Positions 18,645-24,229 of a DNA stretch of 64,000 nucleotides are shown here, piece by piece; the first letter of the stretch is position 1; each line of letters opens with the position of its first letter. The notes under the pieces are model-generated. The model ran no database searches. It saw only the letters and a program-made list of their open reading frames with translations, and was not told where the DNA came from. The translations under genes were made by a program, and so were the position numbers. Origin of the DNA: Parapedobacter composti (lineage in GTDB: Bacteria > Bacteroidota > Bacteroidia > Sphingobacteriales > Sphingobacteriaceae); contig NZ_FOLL01000004.1 in the NCBI RefSeq assembly GCF_900112315.1, positions 1 to 64,000 of the forward strand, written 5' to 3'.

Positions 18645-18742
18645 TCAGCAATCTTGTACTGATGTTCAGTGCTAAAAACGAGGTCAACAGTAAAATTATT
18701 AACCGCGGTGTAGCAAGTTGCTGCATCAAAATTTGAAAAGAA

Positions 18743-19105
18743 ATGGAAACTACAATCAAACTTGAAGTAAAACAAGAGGTTGCTCCAATCGTAGAGCAAA
18801 TCGCCGAATTTGTCAATTCAGTTATCGACCCAAAGCAGTTAGCTGACAACCTCGATGAGGTGCTTTGCCTTTACGCCCAGGCTATCGCTAAATATCCAGA
18901 GGGACAAGAAATTTACGTATCCAACGATCATGTGGACAACGTATGGGCATTGAAAGAATTGATACGCCTGTTAAGGGGTGGCCAGGTCTGGCTGAGTGAT
19001 GCCCTTGTGCAAAGGAACGCAGATTTTGCTGATGCATTGAGGATAATGCAGAAATACCTCATCGAGGGCAACAATAAATCATATCCATCAACCAATTCAA
19101 AATAA
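18743..19105 (+). CDS. Small acidic helical hypothetical protein
   Basis: The 120-residue product is acidic and mostly helical, with a pattern of Val, Leu and Ile suited to a coiled coil or helical bundle (EVAPIVEQIAEFVNSVIDPK). It is followed four bases later by the next small gene. No family was recognised; a structural accessory or anti-host role is possible but not shown. Confidence 0.6.
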   Translation: METTIKLEVKQEVAPIVEQIAEFVNSVIDPKQLADNLDEVLCLYAQAIAKYPEGQEIYVSNDHVDNVWALKELIRLLRGGQVWLSDALVQRNADFADALRIMQKYLIEGNNKSYPSTNSK

Positions 19106-19109
19106 AGCC

Positions 19110-19457
19110 ATGGCAACATACACGAAACCCGCAGACGGCAGGTACCTCATCGAATTGAATGAGGGTGAGGTATCCTATTTGAGTGAATTGTTCGATAGCC
19201 TTTTGGATGACAATTACAAGAATCGCTCAAATGATATGTCAAACATGAAATCAATGTTCGATGCAGCTTGCAAGGAAACGCCGCACCTGACCAAGGCTTA
19301 CGCGGACACCATGAACAGCATAAACGAGACTTTTTTCATCCTTGCCGACAACAAGGAAACGATAAGGGAAATGTTTAACCTGTTCACGGGTATTTACAGA
19401 ACACATATCCATAAATGTAAAACCAACAAACAACAAGACTATGAACTATCCAAATGA
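19110..19457 (+). CDS. Small acidic helical hypothetical protein
   Basis: The 115-residue protein is hydrophilic and helical (LIELNEGEVSYLSELFDSLL, DTMNSINETFFILADNKETI). It lies four bases after the preceding gene and overlaps the following one by 17 bases, so the group is probably one operon. No family was recognised. Confidence 0.6.
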   Translation: MATYTKPADGRYLIELNEGEVSYLSELFDSLLDDNYKNRSNDMSNMKSMFDAACKETPHLTKAYADTMNSINETFFILADNKETIREMFNLFTGIYRTHIHKCKTNKQQDYELSK

Positions 19458-19887
19458 CTTTTTGACTGCCGAGTGGTTGGATGACGAAGATAAGGCAAAA
19501 TTGATGGCAGTGTACAGCACAGTGCGCTGTAGGGATGTTATCGGACAAGCGCTTCAAATGCTATATTTTGACAAACCTAACTCCAGCCCGTTTGATTATG
19601 GTACATTGGTCAGGCTTGTGATTCGGGCCTGTTCGTTAGAGCCTGTCAAAAGGCTAATCGGGAACGATGAAAGAGTACAGGAGGCGCTTGATTTGCTGGA
19701 CAATATGTTGACGTTCTTTGATATTTTAAACGGAGACGATTTCCATACGCTCCTGTCAATTGACAAGGCATGCCAATACGGAGATGATCAGGGACGATAT
19801 TCGCCGGCGATAGACAGGCTTTTCATCGAGACGAAAAGCACCCTGGAGCACAGATTGAAATCTATGGAATTGAAACCCGCGTCCTGA
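19441..19887 (+). CDS. Small acidic helical hypothetical protein
   Basis: The 148-residue protein is acidic and helical throughout, with no known motif. It overlaps the upstream gene by 17 bases and is followed by a clear terminator, so it is the last gene of the operon that starts near 18396. Confidence 0.6.
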   Translation: MNYPNDFLTAEWLDDEDKAKLMAVYSTVRCRDVIGQALQMLYFDKPNSSPFDYGTLVRLVIRACSLEPVKRLIGNDERVQEALDLLDNMLTFFDILNGDDFHTLLSIDKACQYGDDQGRYSPAIDRLFIETKSTLEHRLKSMELKPAS

Positions 19888-19910
19888 ACCGTTTACAACA
19901 GTCACAATTA

Positions 19911-19936
19911 GCCTCGGTTTCCGCCGGGGCTTTTTT
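19911..19936 (+). terminator. Rho-independent terminator
   Basis: GCCTCGG and CCGGGGC pair around a six-base loop, followed by six T residues. It ends the operon of small genes. Confidence 0.85.
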
Positions 19937-19959
19937 GTTAAATCAACAATAACCAGCCA

Positions 19960-20157
19960 ATGCGCGTTGTTTCGATAAAAGCATGGCTTGTACGGGCCCA
20001 ATTGTCTATAACATCAGTAACCATATCTCTTGGCAGTGAAACCTATTTGGAGTTGAAATACGAAATATCGGGTGAAAATCTGGTGTTGGAAGGGACACTT
20101 TCGGAATATTGGGGATATTTCGCAAATGTAAAATACCGCCTAAGAAAAAGATTATAA
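19960..20157 (+). CDS. Small hypothetical protein
   Basis: A 65-codon frame starts at an ATG 24 bases after the terminator. The product is basic and beta-rich (ITSVTISLGSETYLELKYEI). No family was recognised. Confidence 0.45.
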   Translation: MRVVSIKAWLVRAQLSITSVTISLGSETYLELKYEISGENLVLEGTLSEYWGYFANVKYRLRKRL

Positions 20158-20167
20158 ATACAAATAC

Positions 20168-20230
20168 AATATTCTAATATTCAGCATCTTAAAAAGTTAG
20201 GAATATTTTTTTACAAAAAAGTGGAATATT
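20168..20230. promoter_or_regulatory. Operator-like array of AATATTC motifs
   Basis: AATATTC stands at 20168-20174 and 20176-20182, and its inverse GAATATT at 20201-20207 and 20224-20230; the last two sit inside a longer repeat, GGAATATTTTTT. The interval is AT-rich, non-coding and upstream of two related HTH genes, so it may be their control region. The rest of 20158-20459 shows no gene. Confidence 0.45.
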
Positions 20231-20459
20231 TTTTCGCGTTTTGGAAAACACACTTTTACGCAGAAAATATGCGCACTAATTCAAGATATTTATGCGTTAG
20301 ACATTTTTGCTGCACAAGTACATTTGTTGAAAAACAAAATGCCTTTTTATCAGTCTGTTGCGAGATTAATCAGCCTTGAGATCACATAAAATAGCATTTG
20401 CACAACTAGCTTCCGAAATACCAAGCTCATTAAAGCGTTTAGATTGTAAAAGTGAACTC

Positions 20460-20759
20460 ATGGAAAGAATACCATTTGACGACCTGCCCAATGAGGTAGC
20501 ATTACTGAGGCAGGAAATAGCTGAACTTAAGGCTATCGTAAAGGATAAGCTTACCACACCGGAAGGCTACGAGCCGGACGTAACCATGACGCCAGACCAG
20601 GTTGCAGAATACTTGGGGTGTACCGTCCAGAATGTTCATGACAAAAAGAACAAGGGAACATTGCCATATTACAAGATTGGACGGAAGGTATTCTTCAAGA
20701 AAAAGGACGTAGACGCAGCCACTAAGGTTAAGAGCTATAAGCGTAAATTTTTCCATTAA
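20460..20759 (+). CDS. HTH_17 DNA-binding protein, first of a tandem pair
   Basis: From the ATG at 20460 the product has 99 residues: a short coiled coil (EVALLRQEIAELKAIVKDKL), the linker TTPEGYEPD, and an excisionase-type HTH_17 domain (MTPDQVAEYLGCTVQNVHDK, then GTLPYYKIGRKVFFKKKDV). It ends in the basic tail YKRKFFH. The next gene is a close paralogue with the same order of parts. The coiled coil suggests dimers, perhaps mixed dimers of the two proteins. A longer frame from a TTG at 20376 is not favoured. Confidence 0.75.
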   Translation: MERIPFDDLPNEVALLRQEIAELKAIVKDKLTTPEGYEPDVTMTPDQVAEYLGCTVQNVHDKKNKGTLPYYKIGRKVFFKKKDVDAATKVKSYKRKFFH

Positions 20760-20797
20760 TATCCATAGCAGACCATTTGAAATTCGAACACATCCCT

Positions 20798-21070
20798 ATG
20801 TTGCTCTCTGAATTGACGAACGAAATCAAAGAGCTAAAAGCGATAGTAGAGAATAAACTGACTACAACACCGGAAGGTTACGAACCGGACACCACTATGG
20901 ACGTTCAAGAGGCCGCCGAATACCTAAGGTGTACGCCGGACAATGTTTACAAAAAGGTGAGAAGCGGAAGCCTTCCACATTATCGTAACGGCAAGCTTAT
21001 CCTTTTCAAAAAGAAAGAATTGGATGAAGCAATAAAGGTTAAACCTTATAAACGTAAGTTTTTTAAATAA
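20798..21070 (+). CDS. HTH_17 DNA-binding protein, second of a tandem pair
   Basis: The 90-residue product from the ATG at 20798 repeats the plan of the gene before it: ELTNEIKELKAIVENKLTTT, PEGYEPD, an HTH_17 domain (MDVQEAAEYLRCTPDNVYKK, GSLPHYRNGKLILFKKKEL), and the end YKRKFFK. The pair clearly arose by tandem duplication. A TTG at 20777 would add seven residues. It ends at the start of the terminase small subunit remnant. Confidence 0.75.
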   Translation: MLLSELTNEIKELKAIVENKLTTTPEGYEPDTTMDVQEAAEYLRCTPDNVYKKVRSGSLPHYRNGKLILFKKKELDEAIKVKPYKRKFFK

Positions 21071-21237
21071 CCGATAAGCAGAAACGATTTTGTGAGGAAT
21101 ATCTTGTTGATTTGAATGCAACACAGGCAGCTATTCGCGCTGGTTATAGCGAAAACACCGCTAAAGAGATCGCTTACGAAAACCTCACATACAGGAATAT
21201 ATACAAGGTCGCCAAAAGCAGCTTCAAAATAGGCTAA
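21067..21237 (+). pseudogene. Terminase small subunit remnant
   Basis: The frame reads TDKQKRFCEEYLVDLNATQA and then AIRAGYSENTAKEIAYENL, an unmistakable match to the N-terminal HTH of phage terminase small subunits (Terminase_2), which bind the packaging site. After about 40 residues the similarity stops and the frame ends at 21237. There is no normal start codon: the frame opens with ATA directly after a stop and overlaps the preceding gene. It is therefore a fragment of a packaging gene and shows that the element, or its ancestor, was linked to DNA packaging. Confidence 0.8.
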
Positions 21238-21254
21238 ATATAACACACGAAAAG

Positions 21255-21298
21255 GCAGTTTGAACCTGACAAAACCTGACATTCAAACTGCGCTTTTT
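21255..21298 (+). terminator. Rho-independent terminator
   Basis: GCAGTTTGAA (21255-21264) and TTCAAACTGC (21282-21291) pair perfectly around a loop holding CCTGACA twice; five T residues follow. It ends transcription from the regulator pair. Confidence 0.85.
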
Positions 21299-21319
21299 CG
21301 GTCGGGTGGAGAAATGTGA

Positions 21320-21366
21320 AGCCTTAGCGAAGCAGTACGCGCGCGCGCGAGGGGTTCGGTAAGGCT
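21320..21366. repeat. Inverted repeat enclosing a (CG)6 tract
   Basis: AGCCTTAGCGAA (21320-21331) is inverted as TTCGGTAAGGCT (21355-21366) with one mismatch; the loop contains twelve bases of alternating CG (21338-21349). Confidence 0.7.
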
Positions 21367-21683
21367 CAATGCGAATTGACTACACATCAATGGAACGTTT
21401 TATAACTACATGAATGAGAACTTTAAACGCAAAAATTTCTCACTATCTGTTCGAGCGCGTAATATGGCGACAAATATTGATGATGGTCATTACGTGTGCG
21501 TGTTAAAAAAGTGAGGCGTTTTCTGACGCTACAAAATGTTGTCATGAATTTTTGGAGTCCATAAAAAAGGGGATCGAATTATGTTTGGCGCGCCGGGACC
21601 TATTGGTTGAAGGTTTACAATAGTTTACATTTTAGGACTTCATAGACCGCATTTAAGAACGTGGAAGATTTTTTCCAAGTCAT

Positions 21684-21695
21684 TACGCGCGCGTA
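21684..21695. repeat. Perfect palindrome TACGCGCGCGTA
   Basis: A 12-bp perfect palindrome of alternating purines and pyrimidines in the same non-coding region. Confidence 0.7.
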
Positions 21696-21804
21696 TTTCT
21701 CTTTTGACCATTTGGTCATGAAAGTACCTCACGCAAAAAAATTCGGAACCTAATACCCAAGCTATCAATAAAACCATTTAATTTGTATAACTAAAAAAGC
21801 AATC

Positions 21805-22425
21805 ATGAACCATAATTACAAATACGTATTATCAATACTGATATTGTTGACAGCTGTTGTCACCGCCAAGGCTCAAAAGCATTACGTGTGGTGTCCCGAC
21901 GAGGTTGAGGTAAAGTCAAGGACTGGAATGGCGGAGGGTGCTGAGGTGGGCCTTGTGGTCTACGACGGACGCGTGATCAGCAAGAAGGGGAAAATAGAAT
22001 GTAGCAGCGAGGAAGTTACCAGCGCAATTGCACAATTATTAGAAAAGGTTTATCCGTCCATCCGCTTTGTTATCCTCAATGAGTCGGCATACTACAAACA
22101 AGCGACTGATGATAGGCCCACTTTAAAAATCGGGCTATCGGCCTATCATGCCGGATTTGGTGTCGATGTTTCCACCGGAGTTGGAATAGTTGGAGGGAGT
22201 TTTGCTGCTATGGCATTCCCAAAAGGAGAATGGAACGCGGCCACGGCAATCTATCTGCAATTTGAGGACGGCGAAACCTCAACGGAGAAGGAAATTTCTA
22301 ATGTGGCGTCACGCCCCAATATGCTTGGATATAAGAGTGCGCGTAAAGGCTTGCAAGAATCTTATGAGAAATCAATTCAGCAATTGCTGTTCTTCTTGGA
22401 TAAAGAGCTTGCAAAGATTCAATGA
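21805..22425 (+). CDS. Exported hypothetical protein, cargo of the element
   Basis: The 206-residue protein has a clear Sec signal peptide (YVLSILILLTAVVTAKAQ), with cleavage expected after AKA near residue 23, so it acts in the periplasm or outside. The mature part has one central Gly-rich stretch (GVDVSTGVGIVGGSFAAMAF) and ends in a charged helix. No family was recognised. An exported protein near the right end of a phage-like element could alter the envelope, for example to block superinfection, but this is a guess from position. Confidence 0.7.
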   Translation: MNHNYKYVLSILILLTAVVTAKAQKHYVWCPDEVEVKSRTGMAEGAEVGLVVYDGRVISKKGKIECSSEEVTSAIAQLLEKVYPSIRFVILNESAYYKQATDDRPTLKIGLSAYHAGFGVDVSTGVGIVGGSFAAMAFPKGEWNAATAIYLQFEDGETSTEKEISNVASRPNMLGYKSARKGLQESYEKSIQQLLFFLDKELAKIQ

Positions 22426-22482
22426 TTTTAAATCTATGGAACTAAAAGAGTCACTGATTTACCAATGTTGTTTTATTTTAGA

Positions 22483-22944
22483 TTACTCTTTTATATCTAC
22501 TGACGTGTAAGGAATAGTCGGAAGATTGCCTGATTCTTTATGGTTCAAAGTGAAAATCAACTGCTTTTTGTCTTCAGTATATGTGACTATATAATGATTA
22601 CCCTCTCTAATACATTCATATACCTTTTTAAATATTGCGGCTTTAAAATCATCGGTGATGTTGGAGGACCCCAAAGAGCCAGATTTAGGATGTACAAACA
22701 TAAGATACACAGCGTTATCTTTAATGACCAACAGGCAGTATACCCTATATCCACCCCTTCCGCACAATCTCTTTTTTATGTATGGGACTTCAGCAGATCC
22801 ATTTAGCCTGGTGCCTGTGCATAATTGCTCTGGCGTTTTGTCAAAAAAAGCCTCAATCACACATTTCGTGATGTTTTTATAGGTACTTTTAGAAACAAGT
22901 TTTTCAAACTCGCTCTTGAAATCTTCGAGACATCTTACCTCCAT
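22483..22944 (-). CDS. RelE/HigB-like toxin candidate
   Basis: The 153-residue protein carries, in its middle, KKRLCGRGGYRVYCLLVIKD followed by NAVYLMFVHPKSGS and a C-terminal helix, which follows the core pattern of RelE/HigB-type ribosome-dependent RNases (basic R-G-GYRV strand, then hydrophobic strands and a helix with Lys). About 60 extra residues precede this core. The start ATG shares one base with the stop of the upstream gene (TGATG), the usual coupling of toxin-antitoxin pairs. It is AT-rich compared with the element's tail genes. Catalytic residues cannot be named with certainty. Confidence 0.5.
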   Translation of the reverse strand: MEVRCLEDFKSEFEKLVSKSTYKNITKCVIEAFFDKTPEQLCTGTRLNGSAEVPYIKKRLCGRGGYRVYCLLVIKDNAVYLMFVHPKSGSLGSSNITDDFKAAIFKKVYECIREGNHYIVTYTEDKKQLIFTLNHKESGNLPTIPYTSVDIKE

Positions 22945-23408
22945 CACAACAAAGTAAGTTGCCTCGTTATTTCGGTGAATCCGGGCTGGTTTGGCAAATT
23001 GAAATAGATTGACTCCAAGTCTTGAGCAAGCTCCCTCAAATCGTCTACTGCTTCATTAAACCGTTCGGTTTCCTCGGTGACGTAGTTCGTGCCACCAATA
23101 ACTCCAAACCCTTCGTAATTTTTCTTTAGCATTCTGCATAAATCTCTTGCAGCTGCTATCAATTCATTCATCATCCGCAGTGATGTCTCATCAAACGGTT
23201 CGTTACTCCATGTTATCTTTTCTATCCGCTCATTCAATTGCTCGATTTGAGCAGCCTTATCAGACAAAATCTTCTTTAGATCAAGAATATGATCCAATAC
23301 AGAATTTATAAGAGCTTCAGTATTGTTGGTTTTTTCCTTGTATGAAGCATCTTTAACGGCATTAACTGTATCAAACAGCTTTTCTTGTTTTTGTTCCGCG
23401 CACTCCAT
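22944..23408 (-). CDS. Coiled-coil protein, candidate antitoxin partner
   Basis: The 154-residue, acidic and helical protein is encoded directly upstream of the RelE/HigB-like gene and coupled to it. It has a central coiled coil (ILSDKAAQIEQLNERIEKIT) and no HTH or other known antitoxin DNA-binding motif, which is unusual for partners of HigB-type toxins. The ATG at 23408 is favoured over one at 23459 because a promoter lies between 23431 and 23460. Confidence 0.55.
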   Translation of the reverse strand: MECAEQKQEKLFDTVNAVKDASYKEKTNNTEALINSVLDHILDLKKILSDKAAQIEQLNERIEKITWSNEPFDETSLRMMNELIAAARDLCRMLKKNYEGFGVIGGTNYVTEETERFNEAVDDLRELAQDLESIYFNLPNQPGFTEITRQLTLL

Positions 23409-23430
23409 AGTATAATAAATCGGTTGCCAA

Positions 23431-23460
23431 CAAATGTAATAACAAATTTGATACTTCAAA
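23431..23460 (-). promoter_or_regulatory. Promoter of the toxin-antitoxin-like operon
   Basis: On the - strand TTTG (23460-23457) is followed after 18 bases by TACATTTG (23438-23431), a close match to the Bacteroidota vegetative promoter. The first start codon lies 23 bases further on. Confidence 0.65.
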
Positions 23461-23787
23461 TATGCTATAACAAAATTGTTGTCATTTTTGATAAGTATAT
23501 AATATAAACAGAGTTAAACGAAAAAGGTTTAACGCCGCTTTTTTTTATTAAACAAAACCCACCAACTGAATGACGGGGTTAAGTGAGTTTTAGTAGGAAT
23601 CGCCGACCTTCCGATTACCTATTTTGAAAAATACCATGACTATATCTCGGAAATGCAATCTTATTGCATTAATAGTCAACATATTGTAACTAATTGATTA
23701 TCAGATTTTTTAGGAATTAACAACAAGAATGAAAGCGTATTATTTGTTGATATACAGATATTTAAGTTGTCTTCCATTATGGAAAAA
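23461..23787. other. AT-rich non-coding stretch
   Basis: No gene is seen on either strand between the toxin-antitoxin-like promoter and the terminator at 23788. Confidence 0.5.
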
Positions 23788-23822
23788 CAAAACCCCGTCC
23801 GGCTGGAAGGGGTTTTGTTTTT
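23788..23822. terminator. Bidirectional terminator inside right end of the element
   Basis: CAAAACCCC (23788-23796) and GGGGTTTTG (23809-23817) pair perfectly; five A residues precede and five T residues follow. Stem and loop resemble the inverse of the terminator at 5564-5596 on the other side of the element. Confidence 0.8.
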
Positions 23823-23898
23823 CGGTTAAAATTTACAGCCTCACGGCCTTGCTCCAAAGATACGGAATTATTGCCGGAAAATCGACCTTATCTAATCA

Positions 23899-23920
23899 AA
23901 CCGACAACGAAACCGACAAC
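23899..23920. promoter_or_regulatory. Putative integrase arm-binding sites, right end
   Basis: AACCGACAAC occurs at 23899-23908 and 23911-23920, 25 bases inside attR. The longer context AATCAAACCGACAAC is shared with the left copy near 5744. Confidence 0.65.
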
Positions 23921-23928
23921 ACAAAACG

Positions 23929-23962
23929 AAAAAAACCCTCATACAATCAGTATAAAGGGTTT
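23929..23962 (-). terminator. Terminator of tRNA-Phe completed by the element
   Basis: On the - strand AAACCCT (from 23962) pairs with AGGGTTT (ending at 23933), followed by seven T residues. The first arm lies in the attachment repeat and the second arm in element DNA. Confidence 0.75.
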
Positions 23963-23978
23963 CTTGTGGTACCAGCTG
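23945..23978. repeat. attR, right 34-bp attachment repeat
   Basis: Identical to 5600-5633. Its last 12 bases form the 3' end of tRNA-Phe, so integration leaves the tRNA gene whole at this end. Confidence 0.92.
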
Positions 23979-24039
23979 GAATCGAACCAGCGACACAAGG
24001 ATTTTCAGTCCTTTGCTCTACCAACTGAGCTATGGTACC
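23967..24039 (-). tRNA. tRNA-Phe (anticodon GAA)
   Basis: On the - strand the 73-base sequence folds as a cloverleaf: acceptor arms GGTACCA and TGGTACC, D-arm GCTCAGTTGGTAGAGC, anticodon arm with loop CTGAAAA (anticodon GAA), and T-arm with GGTTCGATTCC. CCA is not encoded. It is the insertion target of the element on its left. Confidence 0.97.
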
Positions 24040-24203
24040 TTTTTCCCTTAGCAACGCTATCGTTGTTTTGGGACTGCAAATGTAGCGCCTTTTTTCATTT
24101 TGGAAAACTTTTTTGAAAAATTATTTGGTATGTTTCGGCAAGACCTTGATAGCGTTGGGGATAAAATGACAGGGCAGCAACATAACCGTTAGGAAAATAG
24201 CCG

Positions 24204-24211
24204 TATCTTTG
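24204..24211 (+). promoter_or_regulatory. -7 promoter box of mnmA
   Basis: TATCTTTG matches TAnnTTTG and lies 18 bases before the mnmA start. No clear TTG is seen at -33. Confidence 0.5.
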
Positions 24212-24229
24212 CATTTTTATTAAAGAGCA

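Larger units (their letters stand above)
21299..21804. other. Non-coding, structure-rich region; possible origin or packaging site
   Basis: About 500 bases carry no convincing gene on either strand. They contain a long hairpin with an alternating CG run (21320-21366), a perfect CG palindrome (21684-21695), and the palindrome GGCGCGCC near 21590. Position directly after a terminase small subunit remnant fits a cos or pac region, and the symmetric features fit a replication origin; the sequence alone does not decide. Confidence 0.45.
5600..23978. mobile_element. Integrative phage-like element in tRNA-Phe, without capsid genes
   Basis: The 18.4-kb element is bounded by a perfect 34-bp direct repeat at 5600-5633 and 23945-23978; the right copy overlaps the 3' end of tRNA-Phe. 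It holds a tyrosine integrase at the left end, an excisionase-like gene, a replication module, a tail module (tape measure plus probable tail-tip and chaperone), small unknown genes, regulators, a terminase small subunit remnant and cargo near the right end. No large terminase, portal, capsid, tail tube, sheath, endolysin, relaxase or transfer gene was found. It may be a reduced prophage or a helper-dependent satellite. Confidence 0.93.

Noticed and set aside
5600-23978. Reading the element as an integrative conjugative element
   Set aside because: No relaxase, coupling protein or Tra genes were found; the tape measure and TerS remnant point to phages.
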